DNA of 64,000 nt from contig NC_132979.1 in assembly GCF_047496725.1 (NCBI RefSeq), forward strand, positions 12,890,501 through 12,954,500, read 5' to 3'. Shown here piece after piece: positions 30,681 to 45,725 of the stretch. Position numbers and translations under genes: made by a program. The notes below the pieces were generated by a model. It saw nothing but the letters and a program-made list of their open reading frames with translations. It made no database searches and had not been told where the DNA came from. This stretch comes from Anoplolepis gracilipes (taxonomy: Eukaryota > Arthropoda > Insecta > Hymenoptera > Formicidae). Position 1 is the first letter of the stretch. Each line of letters starts with the position of its first letter.

Positions 30681-30955
30681 AAGTAAGTAAGCTAATTCTC
30701 TAAGCTTTTAGGTTCATACCCTAAATATAGAAATTTTATCTTTCTCTTATTTAATTAATTATTTTTGCTATTTAAATTTTATTAATAACTAAAAATTTAT
30801 TTAATGATATGCCTGATAAAAGGATTATTTTGATAGAATAAATCATACATAATTTATATATGTTTTCATTTAAATTAATTTTTTGATATTTAATAGATTT
30901 AAACTTACTCAAAAAATTTCAAAAATTTTTATGCTTCATAATACATTAAAATATA
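30681..30955. tRNA. trnM-trnI-trnQ(-) cluster, unit 3
   Basis: trnM anticodon arm intact. trnQ has AAACTTACTC, which breaks its T-stem (AAACTATCTC in unit 1). Confidence 0.8.
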
Positions 30956-30999
30956 ATATTAATATTCAATATTTATTCAAAGTTTAATACAACTAAAAA

Positions 31000-31753
31000 A
31001 TTAATTTTATTTATATGCATCATAATTTATTCATAAAATTTTTTTTAATGTCTTATTTAATTTATTTTTCTTTTATTTCTTTATTTTTATACGATTTATT
31101 AATAATTTGTATTATTATGGAAATTAATAATTTTTTATTCATTTGTTTTTTATCAATTAAATTAAAAAATAAAAAAATTATTTTTTTATATTATCTCATT
31201 CAAGCTTTAGCTTCCTTAATAATAATGTTAACTTTAATTATTAATAATTTTATATATATACAAATAAATTTTATTATAATCAATTTTTTTATCTCTATTA
31301 TAATTAAATTAGGGATCCCCCCATTTCATTCATGAATCCTTTCTGTAGCTATTTTTTTAGATTGATATTCATTATTTATTTTTTTAACAATTCACAAAAT
31401 TATTCCTTTATACATAATTTCACTTATTAACCCTCCAATTTTTTTACTATATTTTATAATTTTAACATCTGCATTTATCTCCGCCCTTAAAATAATTAAT
31501 TCAATAAATTTTAAAATTTTATTAAGATTTTCTTCAATTAACCAAATGTTTTCTTCGATTAACCGGATAAATATTAATTTTAATTTATTTTAAAACCCTA
31601 ATCTGATTTTCATATTTAATATTCTATACACTTATCCCATTAATTATTATTATAATTTTTATATATTTTAAAATTTCATTTAGATTTTCTTTAAGTAATA
31701 ACTTTCCTTCAATTAATTTTAATTTAATTTGTTTGTTATTATTTTTAATTTAA
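31000..31753 (+). pseudogene. nad2: nad2, unit 3
   Basis: Shares ATTCACAAAATT and CCGCCCTTAAA with unit 1 only (others ATTCAAAAAATT, CCGCCTTTAAA). Shared frameshift present. Confidence 0.84.
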
Positions 31754-32464
31754 ATTAATAAAAATATTTTTTTAATTTATTAAATTTATTTTAATTTTAA
31801 AATTATAATTAAACTATGCTAAAATAAATAAATTATTAAATTTTTTCAAAAAATTTTAAATTTTAAAACCATTTTTATAAAATGTTTATAAATAATATTA
31901 ATAAATTTTTTAAATTTTAAAATTAATTTATAGATTATCCCATAAATTTTTAATATAAATCAATATATTTATTGTAAATAAAAATTATTTTAAACTTTAA
32001 TAAAAATTTACATATTTAAATTTATATCTAAATTAAATTTATATAAAAAAAAAATTAGATATCAAAAAAATTGATTAAAGTATCTTCTCTAAATAAATAT
32101 TAAAAATAATTTTTTTATATTAAATTTTATTTATTTATTTAACTCTTTTTCTTTCGAGAAATTTATTTATCAATAATTTTTTTTAATAAACCCAGATACA
32201 AAAGGTACATTTAACTAAAATTACTTTTAAAAATTTTTTTATTTTCATTTACATTACATTATCATTAAAATTAAAATAATTAATTTAAAATTTTTTACTA
32301 AAACTTTTTTTTTTTTTTAATATAATTTTATTTAATAATTTATAATATTTTTTCTTATATTTATTTATTATTAATAATTTATTTATTAATTATAATAAAA
32401 TTTTAATAATTTTTAATTAATCTTTTCAATGTAAATGAAAAATTTTTATTTAAACTAAAATTTT
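31754..32464 (-). rRNA. rrnL: rrnL 5' part and trnV, unit 4
   Basis: trnV 32396-32464. CCCAGATAC form, as in unit 2. Confidence 0.78.
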
Positions 32465-33245
32465 TTTTTATTCTAAATACATTTTCCAATATATTTACTT
32501 TGTTACGACTTTTTCCATAAATTTTTATTAATGAAAATGACGGGCAATTTGTACATATTTTAATTAAAATTCAATTTAAATATTTTTTTAACTTTACAAT
32601 TAAATTCAAAATTTATAAAACTTTAAAAATTTATTTCAATTAATTAAATTAAATGTAACTCATTTAAATCTTAACTATTCTACATTTTGATTTGAATTAT
32701 AATTATAATTAAATTTTTAAATTATTAATCTTTTAATATAATTTTTCAACAACAATATATAAAAATTAAATTAAGTAATTCTATTCGTGGAATATCAAAT
32801 TAATCAACAAGTTCCTCTAAATCATAAAATACCGCCAAATTTTTTATTTTTAATGATTAACATTTAATATTTAATTATATTTTATTTTCATTTAAATAAT
32901 AGGGTATCTAATCCTAATTTATTATATAAATTTTTTTAATTTTATTATTAATTTAAATAAAATTATTTAACTTTTAATATCTATTCATATTTCACCATAA
33001 AAAAATAAATTAGTTAAATATATTTATTTATTTATATATTTTATATTTATATATAATTATTTAAATTTATTTTTATTTAAAGTATAAACCGCAATTGCTG
33101 GCACTTTATTTATTAATAATAAATTATAATTTTCTATTATAAATTTTTATTTAATTAATTATTATAAATACTAATTTATATATTATTAAATTATTTAAAT
33201 TTTATATAATTTTTTAAAATTTTATTTATACTTTAAATTATAAAA
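32465..33245 (-). rRNA. rrnS: rrnS, unit 4
   Basis: Full length; GTGGAATATC as in unit 2. Confidence 0.9.
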
Positions 33246-34176
33246 TAAATTTAAAAAAAAAATTAATTTTGTAATTATATTTATTAATTATTAAAAACAA
33301 ATTATAAAAATAATTTAAATTTAAATTTAATATGAATATAAAATTTAATTTATAATATACATAAAAATAAAAATTAAATAATATTCCCCCCTCCCTTTTT
33401 TATATTATTATCATTATTATTAATTATTAATAATTATTTAAATATATTAAAATATTTTATTAATAAATAATTTTTTTTTTCTATATTTTAGGTTTTTAAT
33501 ATTTTAAATTAAAAATAATGATTAATAAGTTTTAATTAATTAATATTAAATAATTAATGTTAATTAAATATTTTAAATATATATAATTAATTATATATTT
33601 ATAAAAATAATTAAAATATTTTATTAACATTAAATAATAATTATTAAATAATATTAATGTATATATAAATAAAAACTTAAATTTTTAATTTTTTTTACTT
33701 TCTATAAAATACTCTCCTTAAATTTATATAAATAAGATTTTTAATTATTATTAATTATTTTATTTATAGATAAGTTTTTTAATTTTAATTTTAATAATAT
33801 ATTTTTTTTTTATAAATACATATAATTAAAATAGTCAATTATTAAATTTAAATAAAATTACTCTCTCCCTCTGAATTTTATTTTAACTAATTATACTTTT
33901 TTAATTCTATAATAACTAATTATTTTTAAAAAATCAATTTTTATAATAATTTTATTTATAATATTTTATTATTTAATTTATTAATTAATCTTTATAACTA
34001 CTTTAATTTTAATAAATTCTTTTATTATTTTTACTAATACAAATTTAATTTAAATTATTTATTTAAATTTACTTATAACCTTTTTTTAAATTAAATTTAC
34101 TTATCATATTTAATTTTAACTAATGATTAATAGTCAATTTTCAAAAATATTATACTAATTTATATTTATTTAATTA
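33246..34176. other. control region, unit 4
   Basis: C run interrupted by T as in unit 2. Confidence 0.8.
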
Positions 34177-34445
34177 AAGTAAGTAAGCTAATTCTCTAAG
34201 CTTTTAGGTTCATAATATAGAAATTTTATCTTTCTCTTATTTAATTAATTATTTTTACTATTTAAATTTTATTAATAACTAAAAATTTATTTAATGATAT
34301 GCCTGATAAAAGGATTATTTTGATAGAATAAATCATACATAATTTATATATGTTTTCATTTAAATTAATTTTTTTATATTTAATAGATTTAAACTATCTC
34401 AAAAAATTTCAAAAATTTTTATGCTTCATAATACATTAAAATATA
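34177..34445. tRNA. trnM (defective)-trnI-trnQ(-) cluster, unit 4
   Basis: Same six-base deletion in the trnM anticodon arm as unit 2; trnQ intact. Confidence 0.8.
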
Positions 34446-34489
34446 ATATTAATATTCAACATTTATTCAAAGTTTAATACAACTAAAAA

Positions 34490-35243
34490 ATTAATTTTAT
34501 TTATATGCATCATAATTTATTCATAAAATTTTTTTTAATGTCTTATTTAATTTATTTTTCTTTTATTTCTTTATTTTTATACAATTTATTAATAATTTGT
34601 ATTATTATGAAAATTAATAATTTTTTATTCATTTGTTTTTTATCAATTAAATTAAAAAATAAAAAAATTATTTTTTTATATTATCTCATTCAAGCTTTAG
34701 CTTCCTTAATAATAATGTTAACTTTAATTATTAATAATTTTATATATATACAAATAAATTTTATTATAATCAATTTTTTTATCTCTATTATAATTAAATT
34801 AGGGATCCCCCCATTTCATTCATGAATCCCTTCTGTAGCTATTTTTTTAGATTGATATTCATTATTTATTTTTTTAACAATTCAAAAAATTATTCCTTTA
34901 TACATAATTTCACTTATTAACCCTCCAATTTTTTTACTATATTTTATAATTTTAACATCTGCATTTATCTCCGCCTTTAAAATAATTAATTCAATAAATT
35001 TTAAAATTTTATTAAGATTTTCTTCAATTAACCAAATGTTTTCTTCGATTAACCGGATAAATATTAATTTTAATTTATTTTAAAACCCTAATCTGATTTT
35101 CATATTTAATATTCTATACACTTATCCCATTAATTATTATTATAATATTTATATATTTTAAAATTTCATTTAGATTTTCTTTAAGTAATAACTTTCCTTC
35201 AATTAATTTTAATTTAATTTGTTTGTTATTATTTTTAATTTAA
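34490..35243 (+). pseudogene. nad2: nad2, unit 4
   Basis: Two substitutions found in no other unit: TACAATTTA (Asp to Asn) and ATGAAAATT (Glu to Lys, in the conserved MEIN motif). Shared frameshift. Confidence 0.84.
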
Positions 35244-35953
35244 ATTAATAAAAATATTTTTTTAATTTATTAAATTTATTTTAATTTTAAAATTATAATT
35301 AAACTATGCTAAAATAAATAAATTATTAAATTTTTTCAAAAAATTTTAAATTTTAAAACCATTTTTATAAAATTTTTATAAATAATATTAATAAATTTTT
35401 TAAATTTTAAAATTAATTTATAGATTATCCCATAAATTTTTAATATAAATCAATATATTTATTGTAAATAAAAATTATTTTAAACTTTAATAAAAATTTA
35501 CATATTTAAATTTATATCTAAATTAAATTTATATAAAAAAAAAATTAGATATCAAAAAAATTGATTAAAGTATCTTCTCTAAATAAATATTAAAAATAAT
35601 TTTTTTATATTAAATTTTATTTATTTATTTAACTCTTTTTCTTTCGAGAAATTTATTTATCAATAATTTTTTTTAATAAACCCTGATACAAAAGGTACAT
35701 TTAACTAAAATTACTTTAAAAAATTTTTTTATTTTCATTTACATTACATTATCATTAAAATTAAAATAATTATTTTAAAATTTTTTACTAAAACTTTTTT
35801 TTTTTTTAATATAATTTTATTTAATATTTTATAATATTTTTTCTTATATTTATTTATTATTAATAATTTATTTATTAATTATAATAAAATTTTAATAATT
35901 TTTAATTAATCTTTTCAATGTAAATGAAAAATTTTTATTTAAACTAAAATTTT
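35244..35953 (-). rRNA. rrnL: rrnL 5' part and trnV, unit 5
   Basis: trnV 35885-35953. CCCTGATAC form; TTAATATTTTATAA where others have TTAATAATTTATAA. Confidence 0.78.
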
Positions 35954-36734
35954 TTTTTATTCTAAATACATTTTCCAATATATTTACTTTGTTACGACTT
36001 TTTCCATAAATTTTTATTAATGAAAATGACGGGCAATTTGTACATATTTTAATTAAAATTCAATTTAAATATTTTTTTAACTTTACAATTAAATTCAATA
36101 TTTATAAAACTTTAAAAATTTATTTCAATTAATTAAATTAAATGTAACTCATTTAAATCTTAACTATTCTACATTTTGATTTGAATTATAATTATAATTA
36201 AATTTTTAAATTATTAATCTTTTAATATAATTTTTCAACAACAATATATAAAAATTAAATTAAGTAATTCTATTCGTGGATTATCAAATTAATCAACAAG
36301 TTCCTCTAAATCATAAAATACCGCCAAATTTTTTATTTTTAATGATTAACATTTAATATTTAATTATATTTTATTTTCATTTAAATAATAGGGTATCTAA
36401 TCCTAATTTATTATATAAATTTTTTTAATTTTATTATTAATTTAAATAAAATTATTTAACTTTTAATATCTATTCATATTTCACCATAAAAAAATAAATT
36501 AGTTAAATATATTTATTTATTTATATATTTTATATTTATATATAATTATTTAAATTTATTTTTATTTAAAGTATAAACCGCAATTGCTGGCACTTTATTT
36601 ATTAATAATAAATTATAATTTTCTATTATAAATTTTTATTTAATTAATTATTATAAATACTAATTTATATATTATTAAATTATTTAAATTTTATATAATT
36701 TTTTAAAATTTTATTTATACTTTAAATTATAAAA
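35954..36734 (-). rRNA. rrnS: rrnS, unit 5
   Basis: Full length, GTGGATTATC form. Confidence 0.9.
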
Positions 36735-37668
36735 TAAATTTAAAAAAAAAATTAATTTTGTAATTATATTTATTAATTATTAAAAACAAATTATAAAAAT
36801 AATTTAAATTTAAATTTAATATGAATATAAAATTTAATTTATAATATACATAAAAAAAAAATTAAATAATATTCCCCCCCCCCTTTTTTTATATTATTAT
36901 CATTATTATTAATTATTAATAATTATTTAAATATATTAAAATATTTTATTAATAAATAATTTTTTTTTTCTATATTTTAAGTTTTTTTTAATATTTTAAA
37001 TTAAAAATAATGATTAATAAGTTTTAATTAATTAATATTAAATAATTAATGTTAATTAAATATTTTAAATATATATAATTAATTATATATTTATAAAAAT
37101 AATTAAAATATTTTATTAACATTAAATAATAATTATTAAATAATATTAATGTATATATAAATAAAAACTTAAATTTTTAATTTTTTTTACTTTCTATAAA
37201 ATACTCTCCTTAAATTTATATAAATAAGATTTTTAATTATTATTAATTATTTTATTTATAGATAAGTTTTTTAATTTTAATTTTAATAATATATTTTTTT
37301 TTTATAAATACATATAATTAAAATAGTCAATTATTAAATTTAAATAAAATTACTCTCTCCCTCTGAATTTTATTTTAACTAATTATACTTTTTTAATTCT
37401 ATAATAACTAATTATTTTTAAAAAATCAATTTTTATAATAATTTTATTTATAATATTTTATTATTTAATTTATTAATTAATCTTTATAACTACTTTAATT
37501 TTAATAAATTCTTTTATTATTTTTACTAATACAAATTTAATTTAAATTATTTATTTAAATTTACTTATAACCTTTTTTTAAATTAAATTTACTTATCATA
37601 TTTAATTTTAACTAATGATTAATAGTCAATTTTCAAAAATATTATACTAATTTATATTTATTTAATTA
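36735..37668. other. control region, unit 5
   Basis: Long uninterrupted C run; TTTTAAGTTTTTTTTAATATT where others read TTTTAGGTTTTTAATATT. Confidence 0.8.
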
Positions 37669-37937
37669 AAGTAAGTAAGCTAATTCTCTAAGCTTTTAGG
37701 TTCATAATATAGAAATTTTATCTTTCTCTTATTTAATTAATTATTTTTGCTATTTAAATTTTATTAATAACTAAAAATTTATTTAATGATATGCCTGATA
37801 AAAGGATTATTTTGATAGAATAAATCATACATAATTTATATATGTTTTCATTTAAATTAATTTTTTTATATTTAATAGATTTAAACTATCTCAAAAAATT
37901 TCAAAAATTTTTATGCTTTATAATACATTAAAATATA
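37669..37937. tRNA. trnM (defective)-trnI-trnQ(-) cluster, unit 5
   Basis: Third copy with the trnM anticodon-arm deletion; trnQ intact. Confidence 0.8.
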
Positions 37938-37981
37938 ATATTAATATTCAATATTTATTCAAAGTTTAATACAACTAAAAA

Positions 37982-38735
37982 ATTAATTTTATTTATATGC
38001 ATCATAATTTATTCATAAAATTTTTTTTAATGTCTTATTTAATTTATTTTTCTTTTATTTCTTTATTTTTGTACGATTTATTAATAATTTGTATTATTAT
38101 GGAAATTAATAATTTTTTATTCATTTATTTTTTATCAATTAAATTAAAAAATAAAAAAATTATTTTTTTATATTATCTCATTCAAGCTTTAGCTTCCTTA
38201 ATAATAATGTTAACTTTAATTATTAATAATTTTATATATATACAAATAAATTTTATTATAATCAATTTTTTTATCTCTATTATAATTAAATTAGGGATCC
38301 CCCCATTTCATTCATGAATCCCTTCTGTAGCTATTTTTTTAGATTGATATTCATTATTTATTTTTTTAACAATTCAAAAAATTATTCCTTTATACATAAT
38401 TTCACTTATTAACCCTCCAATTTTTTTACTATATTTTATAATTTTAACATCTGCATTTATCTCCGCCTTTAAAATAATTAATTCAATAAATTTTAAAATT
38501 TTATTAAGATTTTCTTCAATTAACCAAATGTTTTCTTCGATTAACCGGATAAATATTAATTTTAATTTATTTTAAAACCCTAATCTGATTTTCATATTTA
38601 ATATTCTATACACTTATCCCATTAATTATTATTATAATTTTTATATATTTTAAAATTTCATTTAGATTTTCTTTAAGTAATAACTTTCCTTCAATTAATT
38701 TTAATTTAATTTGTTTGTTATTATTTTTAATTTAA
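37982..38735 (+). pseudogene. nad2: nad2, unit 5
   Basis: Unit-specific changes TTGTACGATTT and TCATTTATTTT (Cys to Tyr). Shared frameshift. Confidence 0.84.
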
Positions 38736-39445
38736 ATTAATAAAAATATTTTTTTAATTTATTAAATTTATTTTAATTTTAAAATTATAATTAAACTATG
38801 CTAAAATAAATAAATTATTAAATTTTTTCAAAAAATTTTAAATTTTAAAACCATTTTTATAAAATTTTTATAAATAATATTAATAAATTTTTTAAATTTT
38901 AAAATTAATTTATAGATTATCCCATAAATTTTTAATATAAATCAATATATTTATTGTAAATAAAAATTATTTTAAACTTTAATAAAAATTTACATATTTA
39001 AAGTTATATCTAAATTAAATTTATATAAAAAAAAAAATTAGATATCAAAAAAATTGATTAAAGTATCTTCTCTAAATAAATATTAAAAATAATTTTTTTA
39101 TATTAAATTTTATTTATTTATTTAACTCTTTTTCTTTCGAGAAATTTATTTATCAATAATTTTTTTTAATAAACCCTGATACAAAAGGTACATTTAACTA
39201 AAATTACTTTTAAAAATTTTTTAATTTCATTTACATTACATTATCATTAAAATTAAAATAATTATTTTAAAATTTTTTACTAAAACCTTTTTTTTTTTTA
39301 ATATAATTTTATTTAATAATTTATAATATTTTTTCTTATATTTATTTATTATTAATAATTTATTTATTAATTATAATAAAATTTTAATAATTTTTAATTA
39401 ATCTTTTCAATGTAAATGAAAAATTTTTATTTAAACTAAAATTTT
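38736..39445 (-). rRNA. rrnL: rrnL 5' part and trnV, unit 6
   Basis: trnV 39377-39445. AAAGTTATATC substitution near 39000. Confidence 0.78.
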
Positions 39446-40226
39446 TTTTTATTCTAAATACATTTTCCAATATATTTACTTTGTTACGACTTTTTCCATA
39501 AATTTTTATTAATGAAAATGACGGGCAATTTGTACATATTTTAATTAAAATTCAATTTAAATATTTTTTTAACTTTACAATTAAATTCAATATTTATAAA
39601 ACTTTAAAAATTTATTTCAATTAATTAAATTAAATGTAACTCATTTAAATCTTAACTATTCTACATTTTGATTTGAATTATAATTATAATTAAATTTTTA
39701 AATTATTAATCTTTTAATATAATTTTTCAACAACAATATATAAAAATTAAATTAAGTAATTCTATTCGTGGATTATCAAATTAATCAACAAGTTCCTCTA
39801 AATCATAAAATACCGCCAAATTTTTTATTTTTAATGATTAACATTTAATATTTAATTATATTTTATTTTCATTTAAATAATAGGGTATCTAATCCTAATT
39901 TATTATATAAATTTTTTTAATTTTATTATTAATTTAAATAAAATTATTTAACTTTTAATATCTATTCATATTTCACCATAAAAAAATAAATTAGTTAAAT
40001 ATATTTATTTATTTATATATTTTATATTTATATATAATTATTTAAATTTATTTTTATTTAAAGTATAAACCGCAATTGCTGGCACTTTATTTATTAATAA
40101 TAAATTATAATTTTCTATTATAAATTTTTATTTAATTAATTATTATAAATACTAATTTATATATTATTAAATTATTTAAATTTTATATAATTTTTTAAAA
40201 TTTTATTTATACTTTAAATTATAAAA
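39446..40226 (-). rRNA. rrnS: rrnS, unit 6
   Basis: Full length, consensus form. Confidence 0.9.
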
Positions 40227-41157
40227 TAAATTTAAAAAAAAAATTAATTTTGTAATTATATTTATTAATTATTAAAAACAAATTATAAAAATAATTTAAA
40301 TTTAAATTTAATATGAATATAAAATTTAATTTATAATATACATAAAAAAAAAAATTAAATAATATTCCCCCCCCCTTTTTTTATATTATTATTATTATTA
40401 TTGATTATCAATAATTATTTAAATATATTAAAATATTTTATTAATAAATAATTTTTTTTTTCTATATTTTAGGTTTTTAATATTTTAAATTAAAAATAAT
40501 GATTAATAAGTTTTAATTAATTAATATTAAATAATTAATGTTAATTAAATATTTTAAATATATATAATTAATTATATATTTATAAAAATAATTAAAATAT
40601 TTTATTAACATTAAATAATAATTATTAAATAATATTAATGTATATATAAATAAAAACTTAAATTTTTAATTTTTTTTACTTTCTATAAAATACTCTCCTT
40701 AAATTTATATAAATAAGATTTTTAATTATTATTAATTATTTTATTTATAGATAAGTTTTTTAATTTTAATTTTAATAATATATTTTATTTTTATAAATAC
40801 ATATAATTAAAATAGTCAATTATTAAATTTAAATAAAATTACTCTCTCCCTCTGAATTTTATTTTAACTAATTATACTTTTTTAATTCTATAATAACTAA
40901 TTATTTTTAAAAAATCAATTTTTATAATAATTTTATTTATAATATTTTATTATTTAATTTATTAATTAATCTTTATAACTACTTTAATTTTAATAAATTC
41001 TTTTATTATTTTTACTAATACAAATTTAATTTAAATTATTTATTTAAATTTACTTATAACCTTTTTTTAAATTAAATTTACTTATCATATTTAATTTTAA
41101 CTAATGATTAATAGTCAATTTTCAAAAATATTATACTAATTTATATTTATTTAATTA
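40227..41157. other. control region, unit 6
   Basis: TTGATTATCAATAATT form with an ATTATTATTATT run before it, shared with unit 7. Confidence 0.8.
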
Positions 41158-41432
41158 AAGTAAGTAAGCTAATTCTCTAAGCTTTTAGGTTCATACCCTA
41201 AATATAGAAATTTTATCTTTCTTTTATTTAATTAATTATTTTTGCTATTTAAATTTTATTAATAACTAAAAATTTATTTAATGATATGCCTGATAAAAGG
41301 ATTATTTTGATAGAATAAATCATACATAATTTATATATGTTTTCATTTAAATTAATTTTTTGATATTTAATAGATTTAAACTATCTCAAAAAATTTCAAA
41401 AATTTTTATGCTTCATAATACATTAAAATATA
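41158..41432. tRNA. trnM-trnI-trnQ(-) cluster, unit 6
   Basis: trnM acceptor CTTTCTT pairs better (6 of 7) than in other units; only units 6 and 7 have it. trnQ T-stem intact, acceptor altered (TTGATATTT). Confidence 0.8.
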
Positions 41433-41476
41433 ATATTAATATTCAATATTTATTCAAAGTTTAATACAACTAAAAA

Positions 41477-42231
41477 ATTAATTTTATTTATATGCATCAT
41501 AATTTATTCATAAAATTTTTTTTAATGTCTTATTTAATTTATTTTTCTTTTATTTCTTTATTTTTATACGATTTATTAATAATTTGTATTATTATGGAAA
41601 TTAATAATTTTTTATTCATTTGTTTTTTATCAATTAAATTAAAAAATAAAAAAATTATTTTTTTATATTATCTCATTCAAGCTTTAGCTTCCTTAATAAT
41701 AATGTTAACTTTAATTATTAATAATTTTATATATATACAAATAAATTTTATTATAATCAATTTTTTTATCTCTATTATAATTAAATTAGGGATCCCCCCC
41801 ATTTCATTCATGAATCCTTTCTGTAGCTATTTTTTTAGATTGATATTCATTATTTATTTTTTTAACAATTCAAAAAATTATTCCTTTATACATAATTTCA
41901 CTTATTAACCCTCCAATTTTTTTACTATATTTTATAATTTTAACATCTGCATTTATCTCCGCCTTTAAAATAATTAATTCAATAAATTTTAAAATTTTAT
42001 TAAGATTTTCTTCAATTAACCAAATGTTTTCTTCGATTAACCGGATAAATATTAATTTTAATTTATTTTAAAACCCTAATCTGATTTTCATATTTAATAT
42101 TCTATACACTTATCCCATTAATTATTATTATAATTTTTATATATTTTAAAATTTCATTTAGATTTTCTTTAAGTAATAACTTTCCTTCAATTAATTTTAA
42201 TTTAATTTGTTTGTTATTATTTTTAATTTAA
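41477..42231 (+). pseudogene. nad2: nad2, unit 6, extra frameshift
   Basis: GGATCCCCCCC has seven C instead of six, adding a base near 41795 and shifting the frame after KLGIPP. The longer standard-code frame (to 41908) is a by-product of this shift. Confidence 0.84.
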
Positions 42232-42938
42232 ATTAATAAAAATATTTTTTTAATTTATTAAATTTATTTTAATTTTAAAATTATAATTAAACTATGCTAA
42301 AATAAATAAATTATTAAATTTTTTCAAAAAATTTTAAATTTTAACCATTTTTATAAAATTTTTATAAATAATATTAATAAATTTTTTAAATTTTAAAATT
42401 AATTTATAGATTATCCCATAAATTTTTAATATAAATCAATATATTTATTGTAAATAAAAATTATTTTAAACTTTAATAAAAATTTACATATTTAAATTTA
42501 TATCTAAATTAAATTTATATAAAAAAAAAAATTAGATATCAAAAAAATTGATTAAAGTATCTTCTCTAAATAAATATTAAAAATAATTTTTTTATATTAA
42601 ATTTTATTTATTTATTTAACTCTTTTTCTTTCGAGAAATTTATTTATCAATAATTTTTTTTAATAAACCCTGATACAAAAGGTACATTTAACTAAAATTA
42701 CTTTTAAAAATTTTTTAATTTCATTTACATTACATTATCATTAAAATTAAAATAATTATTTTAAAATTTTTTACTAAAACCTTTTTTTTTTTAATATAAT
42801 TTTATTTAATAATTTATAATATTTTTTCTTATATTTATTTATTATTAATAATTTATTTATTAATTATAATAAAATTTTAATAATTTTTAATTAATCTTTT
42901 CAATGTAAATGAAAAATTTTTATTTAAACTAAAATTTT
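42232..42938 (-). rRNA. rrnL: rrnL 5' part and trnV, unit 7
   Basis: trnV 42870-42938. Short deletion at TTTTAACCATTT, shared only with unit 8. Confidence 0.78.
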
Positions 42939-43719
42939 TTTTTATTCTAAATACATTTTCCAATATATTTACTTTGTTACGACTTTTTCCATAAATTTTT
43001 ATTAATGAAAATGACGGGCAATTTGTACATATTTTAATTAAAATTCAATTTAAATATTTTTTTAACTTTACAATTAAATTCAATATTTATAAAACTTTAA
43101 AAATTTATTTCAATTAATTAAATTAAATGTAACTCATTTAAATCTTAACTATTCTACATTTTGATTTGAATTATAATTATAATTAAATTTTTAAATTATT
43201 AATCTTTTAATATAATTTTTCAACAACAATATATAAAAATTAAATTAAGTAATTCTATTCGTGGATTATCAAATTAATCAACAAGTTCCTCTAAATCATA
43301 AAATACCGCCAAATTTTTTATTTTTAATGATTAACATTTAATATTTAATTATATTTTATTTTCATTTAAATAATAGGGTATCTAATCCTAATTTATTATA
43401 TAAATTTTTTTAATTTTATTATTAATTTAAATAAAATTATTTAACTTTTAATATCTATTCATATTTCACCATAAAAAAATAAATTAGTTAAATATATTTA
43501 TTTATTTATATATTTTATATTTATATATAATTATTTAAATTTATTTTTATTTAAAGTATAAACCGCAATTGCTGGCACTTTATTTATTAATAATAAATTA
43601 TAATTTTCTATTATAAATTTTTATTTAATTAATTATTATAAATACTAATTTATATATTATTAAATTATTTAAATTTTATATAATTTTTTAAAATTTTATT
43701 TATACTTTAAATTATAAAA
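42939..43719 (-). rRNA. rrnS: rrnS, unit 7
   Basis: Full length, consensus form. Confidence 0.9.
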
Positions 43720-44651
43720 TAAATTTAAAAAAAAAATTAATTTTGTAATTATATTTATTAATTATTAAAAACAAATTATAAAAATAATTTAAATTTAAAT
43801 TTAATATGAATATAAAATTTAATTTATAATATACATAAAAAAAAAAAATTAAATAATATTCCCCCCCCCTTTTTTTATATTATTATTATTATTATTGATT
43901 ATCAATAATTATTTAAATATATTAAAATATTTTATTAATAAATAATTTTTTTTTTCTATATTTTAGGTTTTTAATATTTTAAATTAAAAATAATGATTAA
44001 TAAGTTTTAATTAATTAATATTAAATAATTAATGTTAATTAAATATTTTAAATATATATAATTAATTATATATTTATAAAAATAATTAAAATATTTTATT
44101 AACATTAAATAATAATTATTAAATAATATTAATGTATATATAAATAAAAACTTAAATTTTTAATTTTTTTTACTTTCTATAAAATACTCTCCTTAAATTT
44201 ATATAAATAAGATTTTTAATTATTATTAATTATTTTATTTATAGATAAGTTTTTTAATTTTAATTTTAATAATATATTTTATTTTTATAAATACATATAA
44301 TTAAAATAGTCAATTATTAAATTTAAATAAAATTACTCTCTCCCTCTGAATTTTATTTTAACTAATTATACTTTTTTAATTCTATAATAACTAATTATTT
44401 TTAAAAAATCAATTTTTATAATAATTTTATTTATAATATTTTATTATTTAATTTATTAATTAATCTTTATAACTACTTTAATTTTAATAAATTCTTTTAT
44501 TATTTTTACTAATACAAATTTAATTTAAATTATTTATTTAAATTTACTTATAACCTTTTTTTAAATTAAATTTACTTATCATATTTAATTTTAACTAATG
44601 ATTAATAGTCAATTTTCAAAAATATTATACTAATTTATATTTATTTAATTA
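43720..44651. other. control region, unit 7
   Basis: Near-identical to unit 6. Confidence 0.8.
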
Positions 44652-44926
44652 AAGTAAGTAAGCTAATTCTCTAAGCTTTTAGGTTCATACCCTAAATATA
44701 GAAATTTTATCTTTCTTTTATTTAATTAATTATTTTTGCTATTTAAATTTTATTAATAACTAAAAATTTATTTAATGATATGCCTGATAAAAGGATTATT
44801 TTGATAGAATAAATCATACATAATTTATATATGTTTTCATTTAAATTAATTTTTTGATATTTAATAGATTTAAACTATCTCAAAAAATTTCAAAAATTTT
44901 TATGCTTCATAATACATTAAAATATA
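44652..44926. tRNA. trnM-trnI-trnQ(-) cluster, unit 7
   Basis: As unit 6. Confidence 0.8.
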
Positions 44927-44970
44927 ATATTAATATTCAATATTTATTCAAAGTTTAATACAACTAAAAA

Positions 44971-45725
44971 ATTAATTTTATTTATATGCATCATAATTTA
45001 TTCATAAAATTTTTTTTAATGTCTTATTTAATTTATTTTTCTTTTATTTCTTTATTTTTATACGATTTATTAATAATTTGTATTATTATGGAAATTAATA
45101 ATTTTTTATTCATTTGTTTTTTATCAATTAAATTAAAAAATAAAAAAATTATTTTTTTATATTATCTCATTCAAGCTTTAGCTTCCTTAATAATAATGTT
45201 AACTTTAATTATTAATAATTTTATATATATACAAATAAATTTTATTATAATCAATTTTTTTATCTCTATTATAATTAAATTAGGGATCCCCCCCATTTCA
45301 TTCATGAATCCTTTCTGTAGCTATTTTTTTAGATTGATATTCATTATTTATTTTTTTAACAATTCAAAAAATTATTCCTTTATACATAATTTCACTTATT
45401 AACCCTCCAATTTTTTTACTATATTTTATAATTTTAACATCTGCATTTATCTCCGCCTTTAAAATAATTAATTCAATAAATTTTAAAATTTTATTAAGAT
45501 TTTCTTCAATTAACCAAATGTTTTCTTCGATTAACCGGATAAATATTAATTTTAATTTATTTTAAAACCCTAATCTGATTTTCATATTTAATATTCTATA
45601 CACTTATCCCATTAATTATTATTATAATTTTTATATATTTTAAAATTTCATTTAGATTTTCTTTAAGTAATAACTTTCCTTCAATTAATTTTAATTTAAT
45701 TTGTTTGTTATTATTTTTAATTTAA
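44971..45725 (+). pseudogene. nad2: nad2, unit 7, extra frameshift
   Basis: Seven-C form as unit 6; the shifted standard-code frame ends at 45402. Confidence 0.84.

Noticed and set aside
41492..41908. 138-residue version of the repeated ORF as a distinct protein
   Set aside because: It arises only from a seventh C in GGATCCCCCCC, which shifts the frame; the downstream residues do not match nad2 or anything recognised.
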